DNA of 64,000 nt, taken from positions 1 to 64,000 of the forward strand of contig NW_004086163.1 in the NCBI RefSeq assembly GCF_000220395.1, written 5' to 3'. Shown here one piece after another: positions 51,971-63,899 of this stretch. Positions within the stretch are counted from its first letter, which is position 1; each line of letters starts with the position of its first letter. Below the pieces are notes generated by a model that was given only the letters and a program-made list of their open reading frames with translations, had not been told where the DNA came from and did no database searches. Position numbers and translations under genes: made by a program. This stretch comes from Ichthyophthirius multifiliis. Lineage: Eukaryota; Ciliophora; Oligohymenophorea; Hymenostomatida.

Positions 51971-54900
51971 TCAACTTTATTGAAATAAATATATATTTTC
52001 ATTAACAAATTCCTATATTAATTCTTAAAATACTTCATCAGAAATTTCTTAAAATACTTCAGTTTTTTAATCTTCATACAATTTCCATCTGTATTCATTT
52101 TCATAAATCTATTTAATAATTAAAATAAATTAATTATAAAAAAACAAAAAATAACTTCAGTAACAAGCATTTAAGAAATTCTTTCTTCCCTTATTTAAGA
52201 TAAGTATTAGTTTTGAGGTTTTATTAATTCTAAAATAGCACTCAAACTGAAATAATTTCCTTAATCATCTGTATGAGGTATAGCTTATTAGTTTTCATCA
52301 TGTTATTCATTTATTATTCCACACAAATCAGAAGCCCAATCAAGTATTTTCTTTTTACACCTTTCCTAAATAAAAGATATATTATCATCTGAAGCTTTTC
52401 CATAAACTAAATTCTACTCAGATGATTAAGACCACAAATATGGGATTCCCCCGCACTAATAAAAAGGTCTAAATTAATTCAAAATTTCATTAAAAGAATC
52501 AAAAATTGCTTTATTATGTATCCTTTAAAATTCTTATATGATTTATTATTTATCACTTAATTCTGAGTTCTAAATATTTTATGTTTTTTAAACATTTGAT
52601 TAAAATAAAATATTAATTTTACTTAAAATTCTTATTCAAATTAAATAAATATGTCTTCACTTAAAACAAAAGGTAAAATTTTAGTATTATTTGAATGATT
52701 TTCGTATCCATGTATTATTTTTAATCTTTAAATAGGAGAGAATCCAAAAGGAGTATTTAAATTTTCAATTAAATTTTCTTTATAATAATCTTAAATACAA
52801 AAATTATATATATATAATAATTTAATAATAATAAAAAAATACATAAAATAAACTCATAAACTTATTCCAAATAATTTAATAATGATGCTAAATTAGTGCA
52901 AATTCCATAATTATCAGAATAATCAAAAATATTTTATTTATTTAGTTATTATAATATTCTTTATTAAATTGATCCATAAATAATAAATCTATTTTAAATT
53001 TCTTCTGTATTATCTAAAAATTCAGGTAAAAGAGGTTCCTATTGTTATTACTATAGACATTATATTTATTAATTAATGTTATATTTTTCATTTAAAATTT
53101 CTTCATCTTTACTTTATTAATTAAGATTTTATTCTAAATTATCATTATTTTCAAAATCTACATATTCAAGTATTAACTTAACATTTTTATTGGAATCTTT
53201 TTCATTTATATTATTTATTTTCGAATCATTATGATCACTCTAGCAAAGAATACTTTTCGAACAAAGTAAATCGTTTATATCTTTTTCAATATTTTTTTTT
53301 CAAAATCAATTTCTTGGGGATTTTTTTAAATATTTTCGACTAATTTTACATCTCTTTATGTCTTTTATATACTTTCAATGGCTTTATTTAAACCTATTTA
53401 TAAGGTTTTTTAAGTATTCAAGATTTCCTCTTTTTCTGTCTTTTTCCAGTTTTCTAATTATTCTTTTTATAGTTAATATTATTCTTAGTTTATCTAATTT
53501 TCCTAAATTTACTTTTCTATAATATTTAATTAAAAATTGTATCTCATTTATAAAGCTTTTTCTCTTAATCTAATTATTTCATTAATACTATCTTAAGAAA
53601 TTAACAATTTAAAATTATTTTGGTTTAATTAATTTTCTTTTGAATAATTAGAACTATAACTACTACTTTTTTCTTTACTAGATTTTTATTTTTAACTTTG
53701 AAATTTTTAATTTTATGGAGAATAAAACTTATTTTTTTTTATAAATTTCATTTTAACAATTTATTTTTACTTTATTTTTAATTTTTTCATTAAAAGATTT
53801 TTCAGATTAAGATTAGTAAATTTATGAATGTGACGAAATTTTATCTTTTTTTAAGAATTATTTAATTTAAATTCGTTTAAGGGGCTTTCATTTTCGTTTT
53901 TTTTTCTTCTTCTTCTTCGATTTCTTAATCATTATCAAAATAATAATCTAACAATTCATTTTAACTATTTTTATCTAACAATAAATAAAAAATAAATTAT
54001 TTTTATTTTATAAAAAAATTAAAAACCATTATCAGAAGTATTTATTGTAGAAATATGTAAAAACTTTTCATCATTTTATTAATGGCCTTCAAAATTGAAT
54101 TAATCATTTTTTTAATTTTCTTTAGATTTATTTATTACTTCTTTATTTTATTTTTATTCTTCTTTATTTTATTTGCATTCTTCTATATTATTATTATCTT
54201 TTGAAATGTTAATATTTTTGATATTTTCATTCTAAAAGAGATTTCTTCTGAAATTTTATTCTTAATCTTCATTAAATAATAAATTTTCCTCTTAATAAAT
54301 TTTACTATTAGAATTATTTTTTTAATCATTTTTTTCTTCATTTTCTAAATTATTAATTAAGTTTTCATAACCCATATTTTCGCCTTATAATTAAAGTTAA
54401 ATATAATAAGTAATAATTTTCCTTGTTAAATACCCTCTATAATTCTTTTAAATAGTAACAGCAGCATTATTAATTTATTAAAAGGAAATTTCTTCTGAAA
54501 CTTAATTATCATTTTTATTACTCAAACCACTAAATTAGCTTTATTTTTATTAATTAGACATATTTTGGCTTTGATAAGATATAGATTTCTTTTTTTCTGT
54601 AAAATTAGGCTGCTTTTTTTTTTGTTTTTTTATTTTTTAAATTGCTTAAACGTTTAGGCTAATTTTTTCTTTTTTATGTAACTATTTTATCTGATGTGTC
54701 TAAACTTTTTAACTTCTTAAAACTTTAAGAAAAACTATATTATTTCATATTAATTGAACAATTTTTCTAATAATTCATTATTTATTTGTACTGTTCATAA
54801 AGTTCACTATAATCATTACTATTATTATTCTCTTATATTTTTTCCAAATTATAAAAGTTCATTTTGCTCGAATTAGAATAATAGTTATTTTTGCTTAATT

Positions 54901-56125
54901 ATTTGTTTATTTATTTATGGATGGTTTTTATATTGTTTTATAAATTTTGTATATTTTCTTTTTTTCTTTATTCCGCTGATATTTGATCTAAATATTTTTA
55001 TTATTCTTCTTTTTATGTTAATTGTTTCTTTTTTTTCATATATTCTAATATTTCGTTTCTTTTAAAATTATTTTTAGATTGATTATTTTATAATAATTTA
55101 GATTGAATATCATTTTGTGTATTTTATTTTATGTTTTCTTTAAATTCTATATATATTTTTTGGAAATATGTTTTTATATATTTTTTTTAATATTACATTT
55201 ATATTTTTTTTATTATTACATTATATTTTTTTTTAAATTTTTATATTATTCATATCTTAAAGTCCTATTTAACATCTTCTTTATTCTTAATTAATTCTTT
55301 AAAAAGTTATATATAAAAAAGAATTATTTAATTTAATTTTTTTACTTTTTTAAAGAATTATTATTTCCTATGCTTCTTTACTACTTTTATATATTATTAA
55401 TTACTTATATTGCGAATTTTTTTAGTCTTTATTCATCTGATCCAAATGGAAGTCTATTTGAAATTTCTGTATTTTATTAATTATTAATGTTTTTTGTATG
55501 ATTTATATTTATTTTCCTAATTTATTTACTTATTTAATCTAGTTAAATCTATTTCTTTAGCTTTTATTAAACATGTTTTAAATCATTATCATGATCATCT
55601 GTCAGCTTAATTTTAGGTTTTATTGTAGTATTTATGTGTTAAATTTTTTGATTTGTTTACTTGGTTTAATTTAATGTTGTTTTTTCATTTTTTTATTTTG
55701 TCAAAAATAATTTGACTTTTTACAATTTTTTTTTCATAAAATTATGTTATTATTATTCTGATTACATAGGCTTAGGACATGTAAAATTAAGATTTTAAAT
55801 CAAAGATTTATCTTAAGAGTTTTACATTTCATTTTAATTCCCTTATTTTCTATATAATATTGAAGCATTTGATTAAATATCAATCATTTTTATTGATTTT
55901 GTAAAATTTGTTTATTTTTAAAATTTATTAAATCCATTTTATATTTGAAGAGGATATTTATTCACATTTATTGATTTTTTATTTTCAAATACATTTTATG
56001 ATTAATTATATTCTATCTTTCTACATTATATATTATCATGAACCTTTCTATGTTTTTATTTATGTAATTATATATATAATGAGTAATTTTTTAATTATAA
56101 ATATATTATTACTCAGGGGATTCAT
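51971..56125 (-). CDS. Large Gln/Asn-rich protein with possible DUF4378 / CEP350-like C-terminus
   Basis: From ATG 56125 (MNPLSNNIFIIKK) the ciliate-code frame stays open through a long basic, Gln/Asn-rich region (PLQIQNGFNKFQKQTNFTKS, KPKIKLTDDHDNDLKHVQQK, NRLPFGSDEQRLKKFAIQ) and coiled-coil, Ser/Glu-rich stretches. The C-terminal quarter is compositionally normal: IFDSFNEILNQFR, then CGGIPYLWS, KASDDNISFIQERCKKKILD, PHTDDQGNYFSLSAILELI, and after an intron (about 52095-52140) ENEYRWKLYEDQKTEVFQEI, closing with FQELIQEFVNENIYLFQQS and TGA at 51971. A VNEIL-like helix, a gap and a final acidic 'EI...ELI.EFV' helix resemble the DUF4378 fold of microtubule/centrosome proteins (TRM, CEP350), but this is from memory and weak. 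Internal introns and possible frame errors were not all resolved. Confidence 0.55.
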
Positions 56126-56589
56126 ATAAATTTGTTTTAAAACAATTAGTAATATTCATATAAATAGTTAATAAATAAATATTTAAATTTTAAAATAAAA
56201 AATATATATGAAATGAAAAATATATTTAAAATAAGAAAAGAATAAATATTTTAAAATTTAAAATAAATATATTTTTTAATATTAAATATGTAAAATTTAC
56301 AGAAATTTATACATATAAATATAATAAATTTATGTTTATTATTATGATTTTATTATTCCAGACATATTATTGTATATTTTTATTTATATTATTTAATTAA
56401 ATAATCATTTATAACAAAGATAATTTTCAATAATATTATTTATAGTTAATTTAAAATAATCTTTATTTATTTGTGTCTCATTAATTTTTTTTTATAATAT
56501 TAATACGAATTTATATATTTATATATTATATATATTTTAATTAATTATAATTTTAATTGCAATTTTTTAAATAATAATTGTAAAAATTA
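56126..56589. other. Spacer between DUF4378-like gene and ATG8
   Basis: AT-rich spacer that should hold the promoter of the minus-strand gene to its left and the ATG8 3' flank. No element recognised. Confidence 0.5.
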
Positions 56590-57062
56590 TCATCCAAAAG
56601 TACTATATTCACAATATTATATATAGATGAAGCCATCTTCCTCTTTATATTTATTATATATATCTCTTAATTATTAATCTATTTAAATTAAAAATAATTA
56701 ATATTAAAACTCATTAATTATTAATATAATAATACCTCCCCTTAGTAAAATATTATTATTTACAAATAAATATATGGCGTCAATTTTATTTAAACTTAAT
56801 TTAGTCCTCACTATAGAATTTACTTAAAAAACTTTAGCTTTATCTAGTATTAATAGTCTTATTTTTTTTTTTTATTTAAATATATAAAAATTAAATTTTA
56901 TTTTAATTTCTACTTTTGACAATCAATTAATTCTAAATTTGAATTCGAATTTTTTTCTAAAATTATTGGTATTTTATCAGGATGAATTTTAAGAATCTAT
57001 TCTAATTAGTTTTTTCTTTATTGTAATGAATATTATTTTATAAAAGGCTTGTGCTTATCCAT
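56590..57062 (-). CDS. ATG8: ATG8 / GABARAP-LC3 family ubiquitin-like protein
   Basis: ATG8 is conjugated to phosphatidylethanolamine on the autophagosome membrane through its C-terminal glycine. Exons 56914-57062, 56736-56857 and 56590-56678, with GT-AG introns of 56 and 57 nt, give 360 nt, a 119-aa protein close to the usual 117. Motifs: MDKHKPFIKQYSLQQRKNQ (N-terminal helices), HPDKIPIILEKN (core strand), LLILDKAKVFQ, VRTKLSLNKIDAIYLFVNN and YNKYKEEDGFIYIQYCE, ending EYSTFG directly before TGA. The canonical end is ...TFG plus extra residues that ATG4 removes; here nothing follows Gly119, so it is pre-exposed. Charged positions are more divergent than in animal GABARAP, so this may be one of several paralogues. 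ATG3, its E2, is at 14984-15856. Confidence 0.94.
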
Positions 57063-57528
57063 TATAATAAATATATGTAATTTTTGTATTAAAAATATAT
57101 AAAATATTAATAAAATAAGATAATATTATAATCTATATTTTAAAATAGTATATTCTAAAATTAAATGTATATATTATAAATGTGTAAAACTGACTATCAT
57201 TAATTTTTTATTTTATAAAAGTAAAATCTATAAATTTTATCTAAAATAAAACAATAGTAAAACATATAAAAATGAAAATTAATTATATATAAATAATTCT
57301 AAAATTATTAAAATAACTTATATTTAATTGTTATTTAAATAAATGTTTTAACTTTTTAAATATATAATAAAATATATATTTTTTGATAAAATAATATAAG
57401 AATTAAATTAATTTCATATTTTTTTAATAATATAAACTTTTATTGCATTTAAATAAACTCTATTTATATTTATTTTATTATAATACACATTATATACATA
57501 TGTATTTTTTTAATTTATTATTAATTAA
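57063..57528. other. Spacer between ATG8 and transporter
   Basis: About 470 nt of A/T with no recognisable element. As both genes are on the minus strand, it should contain the ATG8 promoter. Confidence 0.5.
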
Positions 57529-58473
57529 TCATTTTTATCTAATAATCTATATACTTCCAAATATAATAAATATACTTCCAATAACACTTATAATATACAT
57601 TTAAACATTAAAATAGAAAATATCAGTTATAAAGCATAAGAAATTATAAATATACTAAATAGGTGAAATTATTGATGAATTTTCTAAGCAAAAAGCCTTA
57701 GTTAATAAATATTATCCTATATAACCAAATACTGAAGCAATAAAAATTTAAAAAGCTTAATATAATGTAACGCATTAAATTTAAATTTAAAATTAGATAA
57801 TAATTAATACTGTAATTAATAAAGTAATACCCAAAAAATATTACATTTATACAAAAGAGTCGCAATTAAATTTATTATAAAGAATTTTGCCCACAATAAC
57901 AACAACGCTAGATGTAATACTTCCCAAAAGTCCAAAGAAAATTCCTAAATAATAATTTTATAAATCACTATTTGCATTAATTTATCCAAATAAAGATTAA
58001 GGTCTGCAAACCAAAATTATTCCAATAAAACAAACAAGACAATAAAATAAAATTTTTCTGCTTACACTTTCTTTTAAAAAAATTGCAGACAAAATAATTG
58101 TCCATAATGGATTTGTATTTGTCAAAACAGCAGTATCTGAAATGCTCATAAAAGATAAACAAATAAAAAGCGAGCAAAGGGCTATCGTTGAAAACACTCC
58201 TCTTATTATTAGATATTTTAATAATTAATTATTTTCTGCAAGAAGATTTATATTATTAAATTTACATAATAATGTATTTAAAATGAATCCTATAAGTTAT
58301 CTGTAGTAAAGAAGTTATAAAGGATTAAAACTATTTTTTAGGATGTTTATATTAAAGAATAATATAAAAATACAAAGCTAACTTATAAGAGCATAGTATA
58401 TGCCAATATATTGCTTATGTTTTGCTTCAAAGGAAGATAAAAATTATTAAAATTTTATTATATATTAAGTCAT
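57529..58473 (-). CDS. EamA / drug-metabolite transporter superfamily protein (SLC35G-like)
   Basis: One uninterrupted exon of 945 nt encodes 314 aa with about ten hydrophobic helices, the usual size and topology of DMT/EamA carriers, which are 5+5 helix inverted repeats moving nucleotide-sugars or small metabolites. Typical features: YYRQLIGFIL (the R(Q/A)LIG end of the first repeat's helix 2), then RGVFSTIALCSLFICLSFM, ISDTAVLTNTNPLWTIILSA (helix 4 with the A-x-x-TNP-x-W motif), IFLKESVSRK and GIILVCRP. The second repeat has YYLGIFFGLLGSITSSVVVI and QYLLTKAFCLENSSIISPIQ. It ends IFGSIQIIRQK and TGA. Substrate cannot be told from sequence; SLC35G-type is the closest by motif recall. Confidence 0.85.
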
Positions 58474-59755
58474 TAAGTAAAAAAAGAAAATTGATTTATT
58501 AATTATAATATAAAAAAAATTAAATTAAAAAAATAATTATTTTGTAAAAAATTAATTAAATTTATAATTATTTAAATTTATATATAATTTTATATATTTA
58601 TTAAATTAAATAAACATAATTTAATATATATATTTATAAATATTAATTAAATTTTTTATTTAATTTAATTTATATTATTAAATTTTATTATTTAAATATA
58701 TTTATTAAATGATATATATAGAAAAAAAAAATTAATAATAACATATATTAAAAAAATTTTTTTTTTATTAATAATATAAAATTATATTATTTATTAGATA
58801 TATTATTTTTATTTTAATATTTTTATGACTTTATTATTTTTTTTTTTAAATTAATAATATATTTACAAATTAATAATTTACTAACTTGATGATTAAATTA
58901 TTTTTTTAATGAATTATAGTATTTTTTTAAAGATATTAATTAGTAATTTTTAATCTATTTTTCTAAAATTTTTTATAATTATCTTATAGTTTTTTTGATA
59001 ATTTTTTTTATTTTCTTCCTTATAAATAGTTTTATTCAATTTTTGATTATTTGAATTCACCAAAAAAATACAAAAAAGTTTTTTTTAATTTATTTTTATC
59101 CATTTTATTTTCATTTATAAAATTGATTTTTTAATTTTATCTTTATCTTGATCTATTTATTAAATTATAAGATATCTTTATAATTTCATTAAATTTTATA
59201 TTGCTTCAGATTATCTAAAAAACCTTTAGAAAATATAAAAAGAAAGACTTTTTTTGCAAAAGAAGCAAATAAATTTATAAATTTAATTATTTTTTTTAGT
59301 ATTAATAAAAATATTTATAAAATTTTTACTATTTAAGAATAATAATATAATAAAAATATAAATCAATACAATCATAATTTGCTTCATTTAAATTTCTGTA
59401 TATTATATTTTTAATCTTAAATATAACTTTTTAATTTTAGATTTAATATTAATCATTCATTATTAAAAATATTTTATTAACCATATTAAATATTATTTAA
59501 AGAATTTATAATTATATTTTTATATTAACTTATTATAAAATAAGTATATAATTTCATTTTAATTTATAATTATTTCTAAAATATAATTATAATATTTAAT
59601 TTTATTTTAATTTAAGATAATTATATATTATAATTTTAACATATTTTATTTATTATTAATATAATAGAATTTTCATTTAGATAAAAAAATACAATATATA
59701 TTTTATATTTATTAATTATTAAAATTCTTTAGTAATTTATCTAAAGATATTTTTT
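58474..59755. other. AT-rich intergenic region, no recognisable gene
   Basis: About 1.3 kb between the transporter start and the K+ channel 3' end. Several GC-containing words near 59030-59230 look slightly coding-like, but no frame or motif could be followed. Confidence 0.45.
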
Positions 59756-62700
59756 TCAAATTTTGGATTTTTCTTTTTTTTAATATTTTTTAACAAATTT
59801 TTTCTATGTATTTATTTTTTAGTAAACTTTTTTTAGTTTAATTTTTTTCATTAATTTTTACAAAATAATTTCGCAATTATTATGATAATAATAAAACTTA
59901 AAATTTTTCATTAAATCGAAGTTTTCTTGTAAATAAAATTCATCATTATCTATATTTTTTTTTACTTCTTAATTACATTAAGTATTCTTTGTTATTTTGG
60001 TTTCACTTTTAATTTCTTTTTTTACTGTTTTTGATATTTCGTCATTCGATTTTTTAATAAATACATTTAACTATTATTAAAAATCAGACTACAAAACAAC
60101 CTATTTCCTTCTGCTAAATTAATCATTATTTTAATTCTATTTATAATCTCTTTAATCCAATACAATGGAAACTTATTATTTGCTTTTATTATTGAATTGT
60201 ATAATATGATTTTCGCTTAGCTAGTTTTCTTAATTTTTTGGTTAAAAATTTAGAGTATTTTAATCAATTATTTCTAATTAAGAATTAGATTAATAAAATA
60301 AATCTTTCGAAGTATTTTATGACTCATTTATATATTTTTTTTATAGTTAGACTATTTTTATTGAAGGTTATAAGCTTTATTTGCTTATGCTTATACTTTA
60401 ATTATCTCTTATTCTAAAAGTTTAATTAACCTTGTTAATCTGAATTTAAGATTTTTATTCTTAATTATTATCATCCTCTGAATTTTAAGAAAATCCAGAA
60501 GAAGAAGAGGAAGAAGAAGAAGTATTTTAAGAAAAAGAAGATATACTACTTGATTAGTCTTTTTATTAATATTAAGATGTTTTGCTTCCAGAAAATAATG
60601 ATATTACATAATTCTCCTCTCATTTCAAACTTTTTTAACTTTTAAGGAGGCTTATAGATTCTAATAAATTTAATAGTTTTTAATAATGTGTACTATAATC
60701 ATCATAATATTCTTAATTATATATAATATTTTAATTTTTTTCTATTTCTTATAATACTAAACTAAATTTTGGATTAAAAATTATTTTTAAAACTTTTTTT
60801 TAATTTTAATTAATATCAAACTTTTATTTTTTTGAATTTTTTCTTTTTAGAAAAATTCTTTCAGTTTATTAAATACTAAAAATATTTCTTTAAACTATTA
60901 TTTATTTATTCAATATAAGATGTGTTTTTGGACAATCAAATGTCAAATGATCTGTTTAATTACATTAAAAGCATCTTAAATTCGCACTTTCAAATTAAAA
61001 TTTTAGTTAAATATCATCTTTAATCATATGAAACATCTCGAAATCTTTCTCATTTTCCTTTATTAAACCCAAAAATTTTTACCTTTATATTTTATATACG
61101 CGACAAAACTCTTTAGCTGTAGCACTTTATATTCGTATTTATCCTGTTATAAAAGATAGCTCACCAAATGATTGTTATTTTTTTATAATGTTTATCGTCG
61201 TAACTGGTTATTTGCTATTTTTTTTTATTTCATTATTTTGGTAATATAATTGTACTTTTCCTTTAATGAGTAAATATATTGAACAATCATCAGGTTAGTT
61301 TTATGAGAAAATAGTTTCTTCAGGGGAAAATAAGCATTCTTCCATTATATTTTATAATTTGTTTAAAGATTCTATAATAATATAAAATAAAAATAAAATA
61401 AGTAAATTAAAAGTTTTAATTTTTATATAACATATATTTAAAATTTAAACTTATATATCAAAACCACTTATTTTTTTAAATTTTATTATTAATAATTAAT
61501 TAATTTTAATAATTGAAATTATTTACCTAGTTTTTTGAAAATTTAAATATTCTTAATATATTTTCCTTAAATTTCACTATATAAATCTTATACTAATTGA
61601 AAAGAAAGTTTATTTATTACTTCTTATTCTTTAAGTTTTTTTGTTTAATTTGATTCTTAATATAAATACTTTAAATAATTGCTAACTTTTATCCTTATAT
61701 CTTAACTTACATGTTCTTCTTTCATTAATTAATGTATAGTATACATATCCTCCTTATATTCTTAATTTGCTTTATTTATATTTGATATTATATTTCCTAT
61801 AATAATAATTAAATTAAAATATATCATTATTTACCTATAGAGTTCAAACTATAGGCATAAACTTCGTATAACTTCGTATAATAAACATACAAAAAATAGA
61901 AAATTAACATTCAATATAATTTTTAGGAGTAACATCTCCATATCCTACGGATATCATTGTCGTTGCTAAATAATAGAGACTATAAACATATCTTACATAT
62001 GGTGATTAATCTAATAAATTTTGAGCATGAATCCATGTATCTTCTCTTTTTAAATAATGTATTTCATATAAGGCTTTATTATTTTGTTACCAATAATATA
62101 AATGTAAAAAAAAATTAATAAAAAGTATATATTTTACCTAATCCATGCCAAAAAAGCCCAAAAATATGACATACAGAGACTAAAATAGAAATTAATTTAA
62201 TTAAATCTATTAAGTTTTTGTAACTACTAAAGTAAAATGAAGCATCGTCTATTTTTTTCAAAAGGTTAAATATTTTTAAGAAATATAGGAAGACATACAA
62301 CATTAATTAAATATATAATTATTTATATTAATTATAAATTTTTATTATCTTAACTAAAGAAGATTAACTAATATATAGATAATAAATCAGGTATTAAATT
62401 ACTCTTAATATATAAAATAAATATTTTTGATCTTCTTTTGTTTAATTCTCCTTTTTCAAAAATGGCAGTATTTAACATAATAATAATATCTGTAATAAAT
62501 GAATAAAAAGCAATTAAAAATAAATTCTAAAAAGAAGAAGGATTTAATTAACAAAAAATTATCAAACTAAATAAAAAGATCATAAGTGCTATCAATATTA
62601 TCATATATCCTTTAAATAATATTTATAATAGCGAAAAAGGTGCAAAAATTGGTATAATATTTAAAATTTAATTTTTTATAAAATTTAATACTTAAAATGT

Positions 62701-62997
62701 CTTATAAAAAAAATTAGATTAATGCTGTTTTAATTTATTTTAAAAATAAAAAGATGATAAATCATTAATACTATGATGCTAAATAAATGTTAGTTTATCA
62801 AATATTCTTGAATTTTTCGATAACTTCAGATAAAGTCTAATAAATTTGAAAATTTATCGAAAATATGCATTTAATTATTTATTTTTATGATTAATTTCAT
62901 TATCATTCTTAATTTATGGAATCGAGGACTTAGAATTTTAAAATATTTATTTTAAATAATTGAAAAATCTTTATATTTTTTTTTTTGTGCAATCCAT
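59756..62997 (-). CDS. Cyclic-nucleotide-gated-type K+ channel with CNBD and zinc-knuckle tail
   Basis: This is a ciliate CNG/HCN/EAG-class K+ channel. From ATG 62997 a basic N-terminus (FIRLYLKLSKNSRIFDKL) precedes IIPIFAPFS, S1 (MIILIALMIFLFSLIIF), S2-S3 (FLIAFYSFITDIIIMLNTA, then FEKGELNKRRSKIFILYIKS), S5 (IDLIKLISILVSVCHIFGLF) and the pore: YVYSLYYLATTMISVGYGDV with the TVGYGD-class K+ filter. S6 (VYAYSLNSIGNIISNINKAN) follows, broken by a 10-bp tandem duplication at 61861-61880. The CNBD (IFSQNQPDDCSIYLLIKGKV ... SFGELSFITGQIRIQSATA) is recognisable. After it comes CFQCNQTDHLTFDCPKTH, a C-x2-C-x4-H-x4-C zinc knuckle, and a Lys-rich coiled tail ending at TGA 59756. Introns near 61815-61835 and 62094-62135 fit. 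The start lies upstream of a T11 run and needs checking. Confidence 0.85.
61857..61880. repeat. 10-bp tandem duplication within the channel gene
   Basis: ACTTCGTATA occurs twice back to back (61861-61870 and 61871-61880) inside the S6 coding segment. The duplication disturbs the reading frame between the pore and S6. The 13 bases at 61868-61880 are identical to one arm of the phage P1 loxP site; no inverted second arm follows. Confidence 0.9.
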
Positions 62998-63899
62998 TTT
63001 ATTCTTTAAATAAAAATATAAATAAAAAAATAGCATTATAATTTTTGAATTTACTATTTTTGTTATTATTAGTTCACTTTTTAAATTAGAATTATTTGAG
63101 TTTATTTTTTATATTTTATTCTATTTATTAAAAATTTAATTTTTATTTTAATTTTTTATATTGAATTATAATTCTAATAAAATTATCATTTTACTTATTA
63201 ATAATAATATTTTTGAGATTGATTAAATATATATTTTATTTTTTTAAAAAGATAGCCTATAAAAAAAAATATATTAAATATTCTTTTATAATTTTTAATA
63301 TTTTTTTTAATTAGTTTGTTTATAATAAAAGTCGATAAATTAATTTTTATTAAATATTTATTAATATTATATACTTATGTTATAAATAATATTTAATATT
63401 AACTAAAAATATTATCGTATAATTAATTTTTTATAATTTTAGTTGTTAATTATTTAAAAAAAATTACTATTTAGCTAATACAATATAATTTAACATATAT
63501 TTTATTATTTTAAATAAAAACAATCAAAATTAATTTTCTATTGATTTCGAGTAAGTATTTTTTTAATAGATATATTTCAAGCAAACATAATATTTATTTA
63601 CAAAAAAAATAATCTTTATTATTTAATAAAAATAAATTATAAAAAATATTTATAAATAGAATAATCGTAATTAGAATCTATTAAAATTTTTATAAAATAA
63701 AAAATATTTTATTTATTATTTTGATGAAAAATAATTAATTAAATTTATTTATTAATCAAAAAATTATAATATAAATTATTTTCTTAAATTTACTTCATAA
63801 ATCTTTTTGCATCAGTTATTTATTATTAATTCAAAGGATGAATAATATGTGAATTTTCATGCTCTATAATAATTTGATTTTATATATAATAGCATTAAA
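62998..63899. other. Divergent AT-rich intergenic region
   Basis: Between the minus-strand K+ channel and a plus-strand gene that starts at the window edge. It should contain both promoters. No specific sequence element is recognisable. Confidence 0.5.

Noticed and set aside
55103-55294. Plus-strand Phe/Tyr/Ile-rich frame
   Set aside because: Antisense of the Gln/Asn-rich region of the 51971-56125 gene.
61857-61890. Functional loxP or phage recombination site
   Set aside because: Only one 13-bp arm is present; there is no inverted second arm with an 8-bp spacer, and the sequence is explained by a direct 10-bp duplication.
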